Shown: positions 11,738-22,394 of the stretch, one piece after another
How positions within the stretch are numbered: the first letter of the stretch is position 1
How the letters are laid out: every line of letters starts with the position of its first letter
Assembly (NCBI GenBank): GCA_019828595.1
Contig: JAHQRK010000006.1
Coordinates: 3,286,001-3,350,000, forward strand
Source of the DNA: Aphanomyces cochlioides
Taxonomy: Eukaryota; Oomycota; Saprolegniomycetes; Saprolegniales; Verrucalvaceae
Length of the DNA stretch: 64,000 bases
Direction: 5' to 3'
The notes under the pieces: generated by a model
Databases searched by the model: none
What the model was told of the DNA's origin: nothing
Seen by the model: the letters and a program-made list of their open reading frames with translations, nothing else
Program-made: the position numbers and the translations under genes

Positions 11738-12837
11738 TTGCCACAACTAAACTCACGGTCGCGGAGCCTTACAACAGCAAGAGAAATCGTTCGCCGAAAT
11801 CTCGATCACGACGAGAGGCAAAAGGTATGCCGACTCCCTCTTGACCTTCTTGAGCAGTCAAAGGGAGAGAATCTCAAGCGTGGCGCGATCGCCTCTATCT
11901 CGCGACTCATAGGCTGCCACTGGCGCACCATGTCTCTTCTCTGGACCCAAGCAAAGACCTCTCTTCAGCAGGGCTCCCCATCGAAAACGTAAGGTAAAAC
12001 CTCCGAAAATTAATTTATGCCTGACAAGTATATTTTTTCATATGTATAAACTCTAATGGATTGCTTTTCTAGGGAATTGCAGAGCAAAATAACGTCGCTC
12101 GGAAGAACAGGTCTAGCAAGCCATCATGACCTCCAGACCCACCGCTCTACAGCGCCCATGTCTGGAATACCATAGACGACAATACTTCGCCACATGAAAG
12201 CCGTCGAAACCTTGCGTCCGCGCTCGAATCACGTGAAGCCCTTGCTCTCGGTCCCAAATCATGTTTGGAGAGTTCGACATGCCATAAGTCTTCTCTTGTC
12301 TCAGTTACATGGAGGCCACATCTTTGCTAACATGCATGATTTGATGCATATAGATGAGAAGTGGTTTCACATAACTAAGGTAAAGAGAAGATTCTATGCG
12401 TATGATGATGTACTGCTACCCATACGCAGTGTCCAGTCGACCAAGCACATCACCAACCAAGGTGATTCTTTTGGCTGCCGCGAGCTGCCAGCGCTACGGT
12501 CATACCAAGAAGTGCGTCTTCGACGGCAGGCTAGACATACGGCCATTTGTCAAGACCGTCGTGGCAAAGCGAACGAGCACAAGGGATCCCTATCACTGTC
12601 CTCCAAAATGTTGCTTCTAGTGCTTATAGCCCCGATTTCAATGTTTTAGACTTAGTAATCTCTAATGCTATTCAAAATCTTCAACAGCAAAGGAGCTCTC
12701 GAAACATCAACGAGCTGCTGTCTGCTGTTAACTCTGCTTTTTGTGATCTACCAGTGGAGACACTTGGGAAATCTTTCATTACTTTACAAAAAGTTATCGA
12801 ATTGTCAAAGCGCGCTGACATGTCTTTTTCTAAATGA
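11738..12837 (+). pseudogene. mariner-like transposase remnant, internally deleted
   Basis: The N-terminus has a helix-turn-helix type region with RGAIASISRLIGCHWRTM. After a gap with an AT-rich intron-like stretch (11991-12071), the catalytic part begins: NMHDLMHIDEKWFHITKVK carries the first Asp, followed by FYAYDDVLLPIR. A frame shift near 12465 leads to HTKKCVFDGRLDIRPFVK. The next piece, YSPDFNVLDL with the third acid, follows directly, so the segment with the second Asp (normally a QQDN-type block) is deleted. The end reads ETLGKSFITLQKV. The block set matches the mariner-like family common in oomycetes. Non-functional. Confidence 0.75.
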
Positions 12838-12883
12838 AGACAACGCATTCCATCGAACCGATGGCATATGTATGAGGGAGTAA

Positions 12884-13132
12884 TGTATCGGTATTAAGCT
12901 ATCGGCTTTTCAATATGAGAACGTCTTGATTGTTTTATCTTGATGAATGATACGACAGTGAGCGATGAAGCTATACCAAACGACGCAAACTGTTTCCCAG
13001 AAAAAGTAAGTATGCGAATCTGCGCTTTGTTTTGCCAACTAGCAACATCGCCGAGCGGTTGTTCAGTTGCCAACTTTGTACGTCATAAGAGCTATCTGAA
13101 GAAAAATACAAAGTAGTAGATTAGATCGTAAC
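12884..13132. other. no gene seen
   Basis: Spacer between the mariner remnant and the dispersed repeat. Confidence 0.4.
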
Positions 13133-13855
13133 CTGAATAACAACAATTAATATACAGTATGTTAGCAGATAGCATTATAACCTTTGTGATTCGATTGTAC
13201 ACTGGAAGGAAAGACTGTTGGTAAAGCAATATAAAGAATAACACCAATTATAATTCATTCACAACCAAACATAATTACCTTTGAGTTTGGCAGCTTTGTG
13301 TTGAGGTACCATGCGGAACCAACGGAGGATTTTCGCCACCATAACGATGGGGGGGCTTGTAATGTCGAATCATTCTACTCGTGCCCCCTGGCGAATAGAA
13401 GTTGCTTTTACACTCGCATAATGGTGGTTAATCACTACACGTAACACAACAAAAGAAACAACAAGAAATAAAAAAATACATTAGATCTTAGCCCCTCAGC
13501 GACTCTAGCCGGGGTCTCCCCACGGTTGTCGTTCGCGGTGCTCGGTTGTATTCCCATCGTTCATCAGGTGGTTGGCACTGATTCGAGTCGCTGCTGCCAT
13601 CTCAAACCACGTCGCAGCTCGCTCGTTCCACTGTCGCATGTCACATCTTGGCGCTCGCTCGCTCGTTCGTGTGCTCTGTAGTCACAACTTGTCACGCTCA
13701 TGCCACGTTTTCGATCACAGGGTGTTGCTAGTGCTGCCAGTTTTGCTATGAGATGATGTATAAATCGTGTATCTTTGCAACCCTTCAATGTAACTTACAT
13801 TGAAAGGTTGCAAAGATACACAGTAGTCCTTCTAGATATGTACCAATCAAAACGC
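13133..13855. repeat. dispersed repeat R, copy 1
   Basis: This block is related over most of its length to 31010-31770 in the same orientation. The closest part, about 13340-13535 against 31235-31455, shares the strings CTTGTAATGTCGAATC, AATAGAAGTTGCTTTT, CACTCGCATAATGGTGG and GATCTTAGCCCCTCAGCGAC. Both copies end with GGTTGCAAAGATACACAGTA and a TAGATATG(T/C)ACCAATCA border. No coding frame is shared. It could be a non-autonomous transposon or a solo LTR; I could not tell which. Confidence 0.65.
13767..13821. repeat. 55-bp inverted repeat at the end of repeat R
   Basis: Two 27-bp arms with one mismatch surround a single C at 13794. The right arm contains GGTTGCAAAGATACAC, which is also present in the second copy of R at about 31715. 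The left arm is absent from that copy, so the hairpin arose in copy 1. Confidence 0.75.
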
Positions 13856-14009
13856 GACACATCAGTATACTAAGATCAATATCGATTATCGGACACGATA
13901 ATCTTATTGTCCCTATGTCAAAAGATAATCTATCGTATAATGTAGAGTTCACAAGATGATTCATTCAAATTGGTTTGAGTGAAAGAGATGACAAAAGATG
14001 ATATTGTTC

Positions 14010-15275
14010 TCAACCCGAGAGAAGTTGCTCAGCAAAGTCTAACTCGACTGATTTCCCTTCTTCAATCGTCGTGGATTCGGACGCAGGATTCAGGAAGCAT
14101 GAAATACTTGCTCCTTGTTCGACAGAAAGGAGATGCTCTTCGCCATCCAACACACGAACTACGGCATCATCGAAATGCGGATTGCGGACAATTGCATCAT
14201 CCACGTCAAGATAAGCCATTGACGGGTACTTGGCCAAAACGCCATCAAACAAGGTACGGGCATCAGCGAGGTCAATATCGGTAGATTAAAGCTTCTGTGT
14301 AACAGTTTCGAACTCTTCCAGATGCTTGAACAGGGTCTTGACGCGTTGAACTTCAGCTCGAGAAAGCATAAAGTCGTTAATAGATTCCATTTGGTCCAAA
14401 GAAGGCAATAAGTCCAAAAATCGAGCCACCAAATTGAAAGTTGATGACCAACGTGTCGTATTCCGTCGTACAGGAGTCAAGTCAGTATGACGGCGAAGCT
14501 CCCCCATAATATGCAGACGCTTCAGTTGTCCCATGAGATCATTGATTGACATCAAAATATCTTCATACGGCAGCAACCATCTTTTCATGGCCAGATTGAA
14601 CTTGTGGGAATAACAACCGACCAACGGAAGGCCACACAAACGAGCAATGGCGCCATTAGTATTGCAATTGTCACCAACAAGGAATCCAACATTCACCATA
14701 GATTTCCCGTAGATATGGAGAGTTTCATGAATAAAATTGACGTGAGCGGGCGCGTCAAGTCTATCGTCTTCCAAAAGAGGTGCCATTGCTAAGAGTGGTG
14801 TCTTGACGACGCCGGTATCTTCAAACGAGGCAAAAATCGCCGTGTAGTGCGTTGTTCCATCAGACCATCCGTCGAAACAGAGACCAAACATATCTGGCAG
14901 CTCTGCACTGATCGCTTTTTCGACTGCTGCAGTGAGGTTGGCCATTGCGCGCTTGAGCGTTTTCGAGCATATTGGGGTCAATGCCGACATTCGGCGTGTT
15001 TCGCCATCTTCGACTGATGAAAATGGTTGATTCGTCTCGACGACCCAACGTACCCAGCGGGCTACATTTGTGGCAGTGGTGTTGATGAAGCCGAGACTCT
15101 CTAGAGTCAGTGTTGGATCATGTCGGGCGAGTTCATACTTCTGACGATAGTCTTCATGTTTGGAGTCAAGGTGACTGTACAGGTTGCTGTATCCCGATCC
15201 ATTGGGCCTAACTCTTGTGGCGATGCAGCCAACTTGTATAATGAATACGATATTTGAAAATATTGACGATTGCAT
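14010..15275 (-). pseudogene. hAT-family transposase with one premature stop, C-terminus missing
   Basis: One reading frame on - runs from 15275 to 14010 with a single TAA at 14286-14288. In order it has a BED-finger half (GSGYSNLYSHLDSKH), LESLGFINTTATNVARWVRW, SKTLKRAMANLTAAVEKAI, the first catalytic block LCFDGWSDGTTHYTAIFA, VGDNCNTNGAIARLCG (second Asp), GCYSHKFNLAMKRW, and TRWSSTFNLVARFLDL. After the TAA it continues in frame with LFDGVLAKYPSMAYLD and FDDAVVRVLDGEEHLLS. The C-terminal dimerisation block expected next is absent, and the frame ends near 14010. The N-terminal Cys pair of the finger must lie upstream, perhaps behind an intron. This is a young but inactive copy. Confidence 0.85.
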
Positions 15276-15334
15276 GGATAACTAATTGGTAATTGTCAGC
15301 TAGATCAATAAATAATTTTCAAAGCCACAACCAC

Positions 15335-16170
15335 TCAAATAGATAATCTTTTGGATAAGATAAAAGATATATTTTTTATCGATATATTTTTTCCCAACCC
15401 TGGATGAAGCCATTGATTGTGACGAGCATGAAGACCGATGATTGAAAAGTGAAATACAAGAGTGTTCACCAATGCCATGAGTAGAAACTTCTTTGGAGGT
15501 CGCAGCTGAGGAATGATATCTCGCTCGAATGTCGACAATAAAAAAGGGATACCCCATTGTCGCCCATGGATCATAAAGGCTTTCCTCATCTTGCGGGGAA
15601 CACCATAATCAATGCTCAAACTATACTTCGGAAAGAATGATTCATTGATGTCTGACCTTGAGAGGGATGTTATTGGAAGCAACAATTTGCAAGCGTTGAC
15701 TATGGTGTCCCACACTGAAGATATAGTGTCGTCGTCCCCAGTCATCATACGATTGCGGATGTCTTTGGATATCCACTGCTCATACGTCAGTCTGCAAGAG
15801 AGGTCGTCCTCCTTGTGCTTTTTAAACGCAGCATATCTGGTCTTTGCCGTTGATGCCTCTTATAACTCATTCCATGGCATCCACAGACATTCCTGGCTAT
15901 TTCGAAGCTGTTGAAACGTGTACCAAGTACTCGACTCCGCCATTGGGTTTTCGGTCCATCGAGATATGGTGGACTTGGTCAAAATCGCAATAGCTTGCTA
16001 AGGACTAAATTTTTCATAGGTCAATCTTGGATCACTTTTTTGCTTTTCTAAATGTCGGTACCTCCAGAGGAGATCTTCGCAGCAAAATTCATCCTTGGTG
16101 AACCAGCGGGAGTCTTCTCCACCTCATATACGATGAACATTACATTTATCACATAAATACATGACTTCCA
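15335..16170 (-). pseudogene. unrecognised protein, single frame with few stops
   Basis: A single frame on - from about 16170 to 15335 reads through only three stops before position 15748. It starts near a Cys pair (LCDKCNVHRI), then SRWFTKDEFCCEDLLWRYR. Two blocks look alike: RYRHLEKQKSDPRLTYEKF and RYAAFKKHKEDDLSCRLTYEQW, about 80 residues apart, suggesting an internal duplication. The last 137 codons are open, with KLLLPITSLSRSDIN and GVPRKMRKAFMIHGRQW. I do not recognise the family. It may be a decayed host gene or an accessory protein of a transposon. The closeness of the hAT gene on the same strand may be chance. Confidence 0.45.
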
Positions 16171-16547
16171 GGATGTCGTTGAAAGGTACATTCGAACATT
16201 CAACGGAAGAAGTCACAAAACGAAATAATGGTGGGATTCACCGGGAAATTCTATGACAGAAATAAATTCTCCATGGTGATTGTCGAGTGTGTAAAACTTT
16301 TGACATTTGCGACCTAAACTGCAATTGTCATCAATACCTCCGAATCAATAACAAGCGGTTCATTTCTTGCCATAAAATTTCTTTTCATGGGTGATCTCTT
16401 ATCGACATGATTTCTTGTATCAACTTGTAATCTCTTTTTGCAATCGATATTTTGATAAAGATATAAAACACCATAGACACACATATTGAACTCTCCACAA
16501 TCCGATCATGCGTTGAAACAGAAATGTTGCAATCGTTGAAACGTTCA
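16171..16547. other. no gene seen
   Basis: Spacer up to the left TIR of the next Harbinger element. The TCA at 16545-16547 is its target duplication. Confidence 0.5.
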
Positions 16548-16795
16548 GGGCGTGTTCGGTTGTCTACTGATTCTCTTGATTCTGGCTGAACTTGAAGATT
16601 CGGAGCGATTAGGGTACATAATCATCATGTCACCGAACACGATTTAGAGTCAATGGAATCAAATATCAAGCATCAGGAGAATCACAAGTCGAACCAGTGA
16701 TGCATCAGTGATTCCAGGTGAACATGCTACACCCTTGTAGTTTCCAGAATATAGACTTTGAAAGTCAATATAGACTTCTAAAGTACGAAAAAACA

Positions 16796-18107
16796 ATGGA
16801 CGAGGAAGACGACATCGTTGTCCTTGCCACCTCCCTGGCTGCAGCAACGTTGGTCCTCTACTATGAGGATGAGGAAGAGAGAAGAACGCGTCCCCTTCCA
16901 CGTTTCCTACGCCCATCTGTATCCTACATGGAGTTCTTGGCCGTCCAGTACGCACTGCTCTCCGACCAAGGCGAGAGAATTGTCCGTGATACGTTCCGAA
17001 TGGGAGTCCAAGAGCTCAATCAACTCGTGTCCCTCGGTGCTGCGTTTTTACCAAAACGTCTTTGTGCCAAGAATGTAATTTGTGTTGCGCTTCACTGGTT
17101 GGCAACCGGCTCAAGTGTGCGAGCTCAAGAACAATTCTTCCTCGACCACGGCATGTCCACAATACATCATTATCGACAATTGGGAGTCACGGCTATCATC
17201 AAGTGTCTCGTTGTCAATGGCTTTTATGGAGGTTGTCCAAATGATATCAATCGTGTTCATGCATCGCGCATGGGATTTGGTCGAAAGGAGCCATCATTTT
17301 ATGGTTGTATTGGCGCTATTGATGGCACCCACATACCTGTTGTTGTAAACCGAGAGCTAGCTGACCGATACCGCGACAGGTATGTGTGTGCCATCAATTG
17401 CATGATTATTAACAATTTCTAACAGGTAAGGACAGACATCTACTAATGTACTTGGTGTTGTTGACTACAATGGCATGTTTATAGCATGCCATTGTAGTCA
17501 ACAACACCAAGTAGTGTTTCCTGGAGCTGAAGGCTGCGCTAGCGATGGTTTTGTGCTTTCACATTGCCCCGAATTTTTGTCGTCGATACCAAGTGATTGC
17601 TTCTATTTGGGGGATGCTGGCTACACGCTTTCTCGAAAAGTTTTGACTCCGTTTCGGTCAACCCGATATCATCTTCGTGAGTGGTCAGAGCACGAAGAGG
17701 GTCGACCCAAGACTCCCGAAGAGATTTTCAACTACCGGCACTCTAAATCGCGAATTATCATCGAGCAGGCATTTGGTGTCCTCAAGCGAAAATGGACGAT
17801 TCTTTCAAAACCGATCGAGGCTGAACTAGACACAATCAATAGGTTGATTCACGCTTGCTGTGCATTACACAATTATGCTCTATCTTGCAATTCAATTAAC
17901 CAATCCGACTTTGATGGCATCCATGCGAATGAAATTGATGCGCATGAAACAGAATTTGACTACTCAAACGATGAAAGTCAACAGCTATTGAATGAATTGC
18001 TCCTGCTCCGTGATATGAGCGACGTAAATGCGAACGAATGGCGTCAATCACTAGCTCAAGATATGTGGAATGCATACAAAATGTTTAATGACAACGATAA
18101 TGAATAA
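16796..18107 (+). pseudogene. PIF/Harbinger DDE transposase with one nonsense codon
   Basis: Exon 1 is 16796-17379, a 46-nt intron is 17380-17425 (GTATGT...TAACAG), and exon 2 is 17426-18107, giving 421 codons including one in-frame TAA at 17427-17429. An earlier ATG at 16718 is in the same frame; I prefer 16796 (MDEEDD) because the acidic start is more gene-like. The triad is visible: GAIDGTHIP, LGDAGY and SRIIIEQAFGVLKRKW. The TAA falls where family members have a Lys before Gly (RDRKG). Exon 2 also contains an in-frame inverted duplication (17449-17513). The stop at 18105-18107 overlaps an AATAAA. Nuclear endonuclease, partner at 18111. Confidence 0.85.
17449..17513. repeat. perfect 29-bp inverted repeat inside the transposase exon
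   Basis: The arms 17449-17477 and 17485-17513 are exact reverse complements around a 7-nt spacer, TTTATAG. The left arm encodes the expected LGVVDYNGM of the family. The right arm is its inverted copy and adds about ten codons (ACHCSQQHQ) before VFPGAEGC, without shifting frame. Confidence 0.9.
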
Positions 18108-18116
18108 ACTTTATTC
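18102..18116. terminator. shared palindromic poly(A)-signal region of convergent genes
   Basis: A 15-nt palindrome centred on one base carries AATAAA on + at 18103-18108 and AATAAA on - at 18110-18115. The two stop codons lie inside it. If both signals work, the two mRNAs would overlap at their 3' ends. Confidence 0.5.
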
Positions 18117-18815
18117 AGCGTCAGACTCACTATTCTCACAATCTGCACGCGTGGAGGGGGGCTCTAAACCGTTCTTCATCGCATACAACTTAACGAGGTC
18201 TGCAACGCTGTTTGTCAATTTTTCCATGATTTTGAGCCGCTTGTTAGATGCCAAATTTTGAGCCTCGTCACGCTTCTTCTTTTTGTTCTGCTTCAATTGA
18301 TGGAGTACTTTGGCGCGGCGTTCGGCAGCGGTGAGATCACCATGGTCAAGATTTTGGGAAGTTGTCGGCTGCTGGAGTTCAGTTTCTTCGTCGTTCGACG
18401 CCGCCGCCACAGGACGGATGTTCTCCCCAGTTGCCATAGTGTCACCGATAATTGATGCCATCGCCTCGTAATGCAGAAAAGGCTTGTCTTTAAATCTACT
18501 AAATTTGATCTTACCACGGGATTGATCCAATTCCTCCCATTTGTCATTTGAAAAGCCTTCTCCAAATCCCGATAGGTTCATGAGGAAGGTGAGATCGGAG
18601 AAGTCAATTTTCATGCGTCGCCACTTGGATTCGAGCTGACTTGTCTTGTCGATTCCGAGATCCTGCATCTCTTTCAAGACGCATTGCCATCCTGACTCTC
18701 GCAAGTTCTTCCCTCCTGCAGCTACATACTTTGGCATCGCAGCGTATTTTTGGAACGCTGACAATAGCTGCATCTCCATCGACGTTGTCCACACGGCCAC
18801 TGACTTTTCACTCAT
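18111..18815 (-). CDS. Myb/SANT-like DNA-binding partner of the Harbinger transposase
   Basis: An intact frame on - gives 234 aa from the ATG at 18815; the frame stays open up to an ATG at 18935 (274 aa). I choose MSEKSVAVW because the Myb/SANT repeat starts right after it: VWTTSMEMQLLSAFQKY, SGWQCVLKEM, and SKWRRMKIDFSDL form the three-helix pattern with spaced Trp residues. A middle block with FKDKPFLHYEAMASIIG follows. The C-terminus has a Lys-rich run (KQNKKKKRDE), probably a nuclear localisation signal, then a helix and an acidic end. The family binds element ends and brings the transposase into the nucleus. No frame breaks, unlike the other Myb genes in this window. Confidence 0.85.
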   Translation of the reverse strand: MSEKSVAVWTTSMEMQLLSAFQKYAAMPKYVAAGGKNLRESGWQCVLKEMQDLGIDKTSQLESKWRRMKIDFSDLTFLMNLSGFGEGFSNDKWEELDQSRGKIKFSRFKDKPFLHYEAMASIIGDTMATGENIRPVAAASNDEETELQQPTTSQNLDHGDLTAAERRAKVLHQLKQNKKKKRDEAQNLASNKRLKIMEKLTNSVADLVKLYAMKNGLEPPSTRADCENSESDAE

Positions 18816-19069
18816 CGCGAATGATTGGGAAACAAGCACACAGGCCACCACAAACTCTCGAAACGTATACGCCCTCAGTATTGTATCAATATAAACAGTA
18901 AATATATTTTGACAGTGAGCTTTTGAGCGCATCAACTTTGTGTTCGGTGCGACTTCAGGTGATTTGAGCGGAGAGATTCGTCAAGTTGGAAGGGCTAGGT
19001 ATAGAATCAAGTCCAGTTCAGTCGAGTCCAATCATTGGAGTCAGAATCGGGTTTTCACCGAACACGCCC

Positions 19070-20790
19070 TCAGATGAGCAGTTAATTCAAAGACAACTCT
19101 GATCCTTTTCCTAAATTTTGAGATCTCGATCAGCATCGCGTCAATCGGGTATCTTCAGTGATACTGTCTTCGGTCACGCACGACATCGTCAGCGCAGCTC
19201 AATTCAGGCAAAGATGATGTCCTTGGTAATGATGGGCCACAAACGAGGGTAAATCGAACTAGATGGGGCGAAGTACCAACGGACTTTATTGTCTAAGAAC
19301 TTATTATTCGAGGAAACGAAACCCGCGTTCAAGCGCGCTTCGACAAAAACCTTCGCGCATACATTACGTGACCACTCTAAATTTGCTAGTGCACAGTATC
19401 TCGCGGGGGAGTCAACATAAGTGCTTTTCTGGTTTGGCAATAATATCCATGTGGTGTCGGCCGAACTTGTCAGTGATCCGTCTCGTAGACCGACATCAGA
19501 AACACTTCGGAAGTGACTCAAGTTAAGCTAAAGAAAATTATCTCCTACACAAGCCTTTCTATCAACCTAAAAAGTAAGCATGACCAGCCAGATACAGAAG
19601 GATCTCCTCGAATCTGTCACCCGTTCAAAACACATTTTAAAGCCTTTCTAGGCATCCTCTTGAATGATTTGGGTGGCAAGGAAGATCAAGTCATAAATCA
19701 AATTCAACCAACCTTGCGTCAATTCGGAACTCTCGTGACTGAAGTTTTATGACATGTCAGACTATTACTCTGACTGTTGGCGACGATGATTTGAAGGAAA
19801 ATCAACTGCCAGATATCAAAGTCAGAGGCTACAAATATCTATTTATGATAATTTTCAACAAAAGAGTTTTTTTACCACCCGTTGATACTTGGAAATCTCT
19901 TCAAATTATGGCAAGTCATACAAAGAATGGGGTTGTCGACCTTATGCATACCTCGAAGTCTAAACATTCTCGATGGTGTTGACGGATACTTACCTTTAAC
20001 ACATTATTCATATCTTTCAGACAATGGACCTGTATTTATCAGCTCAGTTGCTTCGAATTTTATATGCATGTGAATAATTGGGTCAGGTAAAGATGCTTTA
20101 TAAAAATTTAGAATCGTTACAAGCCCAGTTCTAACGGAACAGATCGTACAAATCTTCAATGCGGATCGAACTGCAGTCAACTATGAGTACTTACCGAAGA
20201 GAACTTGGTATGTGGGGCAAAGACCGTCTGGGTTAAGTGCGTAGGTTAAGAAAAGGCGCGTGCAACAGCAATGCTTTTGGCTGATACCTCCGGCACAACG
20301 TATCCATTGTCCTAAGTCTTGAAGACGACACTAGCCAAGGATGCACAAGTTGTCCAGCAGAATCTTCGTGAGCGAAACGGCTTTGGGCCAACTGTTTGGG
20401 AAGAAATCCAAGAACTCCACGAGCGCCATGCGTGTCGGATATATGGAAATCCTACAGCATGGTGGAACGGTGACATTTCGGTGCAATTTCTTACACACTG
20501 ACTTCAGTATCACAAACGGAACAATGAAAGTTCAGACAGAACCCTCATAAAAAATGTGTTCTGGCAATTTTCAACGAAATTCTTATTAATTTTTTTTGGC
20601 AAAGTGCCTTCGTGATATTTCTACCAGAAGCCTTTTTCAGAACTGCTGCATTATTTTCTATGCATGTACTTCCTTTGTCCCATATTACTTTGCCATAGGA
20701 ATAACACATTTTTTCCAAATTACTGAGACCAAACACTTATGATTGGCTCAGCGCGAAATACAATGCATTCATTGGTTATTAATACCTAGC
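19070..20790. other. no recognised gene
   Basis: Several open frames of 60-105 codons occur (for example 19521-19204 on -, and 19513-19752 and 20341-20550 on +), but none shows a motif I know. The codons 19622-19752 (GILLNDLGG...LRQFGTLVTEVL) look protein-like and may be a decayed gene. Confidence 0.35.
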
Positions 20791-20976
20791 CTACAATAGA
20801 AGCGAAAAAGGGCAGGACACGTTCTCCATCAGAAGTCCGGCGTGGCGCAGTGTCGCCTTCTTCAGATGGGGCAAGGCGAAGTTGTTGTCCCCATCATGCT
20901 CGAGAACCAGCCGCACCACAGCTTGAAAGGTGATAAAAACGCTCTCGAGCTTATCATAGCTTAACTCATCAAAGGC
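20791..20976 (-). pseudogene. mariner-like transposase, C-terminal fragment
   Basis: On -, the frame gives FDELSYDKLESVFITFQAVV, then DGDNNFALPHLKKATLRHAG, then a stop at 20791. This is the C-terminal block of the same mariner-like family as 11738-12837, where the comparable block is ETLGKSFITLQKV. Everything with catalytic residues is missing. An open stretch on - at 20977-21080 in another frame may be the decayed preceding part. Confidence 0.7.
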
Positions 20977-22267
20977 TGCGAGAGTGAACTGGATTGCCAG
21001 CCTTCATGTAGCGCTGGAGGTGTTGGATCACCATCACTTTCATGGTGCTTGAGATCTCGCGTGGGGCTTGGTTCATGGCGGGAAATTCGAAAGTGTTTTG
21101 ATTTATTTATGTGCCGCAATATTATTCAGGTGGGGAATATTGGAAGTTGATTTTGAGCGCCAAAATTCAAGTTATGCACCTAATAGCCAATGAACGGTTC
21201 CTGTAGTTTTTATGCGCTTTAAATAATGATACCCTATATCGGATTTGGTGAAGAAATGAATTTTTGGGGTTGATGAGAAGTCGTTTGGTAGAGTAATGTG
21301 GGACAGAGGAAGTAATGCCATTTGATGACCTTGTGCAAAAAATCTACATGTATAAATTGGCTGCTGGATAAGAGTGAATATGTCATATCATAGTCAAAAC
21401 AAACCAATATTTTGTTTCACGTTTGCAAATATAGAGCAGCAATTATGTCAAATAATAGTGGGTGTCAATTGTTATTATAGGCCATCCTATAGAAAGTCAT
21501 ATCCTACCAATAGAAACACTTGAAATACGAGCTCGGCTGACAGACCTTTTATAGGTCGATCAAAGGTTGCTCGTTCGGCAACCTGCCAAGCCGTAGAATT
21601 CTGACGATGTTAAGGTGCAACTTAAGGAGGATGCTTACACAAGATTGACTACGTAGCTCCAGATTATCAATAGTCCATACGTCCCATTGTGTCGAAAGGA
21701 GGCAGTGTTGTAGGAGTTTCACGCTATCAATTTCGATAGTGTGAAACTTCTATAAACCTGACACATTTATAACCAATCATATCCTTCTATTCTCAAAATT
21801 GCTCAACCTATAACAAGAATTGACAACCGCTAATGTGTATCAGATTACAAAGCGACACAGGCTTCAACTTTTCCAAACTATCACGAGCTTATGTTAGTAA
21901 AAACACCTTTTCTCTCAAAATCCCCGATAATTGTATCTCATAGGCTTACAAGCGCCAAAATGCAGTAGGAAAGATATAACTTTCCTTTTGTTAGACCACG
22001 TAATATAGTTGATATTCATGAAGTAAGATACAGTTGCAGCCACTATGATCGATAATCAACCAATCAGAGGTAATTAATTTTCAGACTGGGCTAAAATACT
22101 AGAATTGAATTCATACAACCATGAAGTATAAATATAGTCCTTTTTTTAGCGTCGCCTTTATGTATTTGGCAATACGACATGATTCAGAAATATTTTCAAC
22201 GAGCCACAATAAACTGAGTTGATCTCTTTGTATTTATCACAAGAAAGACCAATGTTTGTGCAATATG
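20977..22267. other. intergenic region upstream of the deacetylase
   Basis: AT-rich, with no gene seen. It contains an imperfect hairpin with 19-bp arms at 21711-21729 and 21734-21752 (core GTTTCAC-N-CTATC and its complement). Confidence 0.4.
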
Positions 22268-22283
22268 GCTCATTTCAGCCTAC
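22268..22283 (+). promoter_or_regulatory. oomycete-type initiator-like box
   Basis: GGCTCATTTCAG begins 127 bp before the deacetylase ATG. It fits the GCTCATTYY part of the known oomycete initiator consensus, but the CAWTTT half that should follow is not matched. Position and spacing suit a transcription start. Confidence 0.35.
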
Positions 22284-22394
22284 AACACAGATCATCCGGA
22301 TAAACGCATATGACAGCTGAATTGTCTCATAATGTACTACGGATAATTCATATCTGCCATTTACAAATTGGGGCAATAGGTGGCAGAACGACTT

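Larger units (their letters stand above)
16548..19069. mobile_element. nearly complete PIF/Harbinger element, 2522 bp
   Basis: The ends are perfect 13-bp inverted repeats, GGGCGTGTTCGGT at 16548-16560 and its complement at 19057-19069, flanked on both sides by TCA, a 3-bp target duplication. The element holds a DDE transposase on + and a Myb/SANT-like protein on -, convergent and only 3 bp apart. Size, TIR style (GGGC-TGTTCGG), 3-bp duplication and gene pair all fit PIF/Harbinger. Only one stop codon in the transposase seems to prevent activity, so the insertion is recent. Confidence 0.9.
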
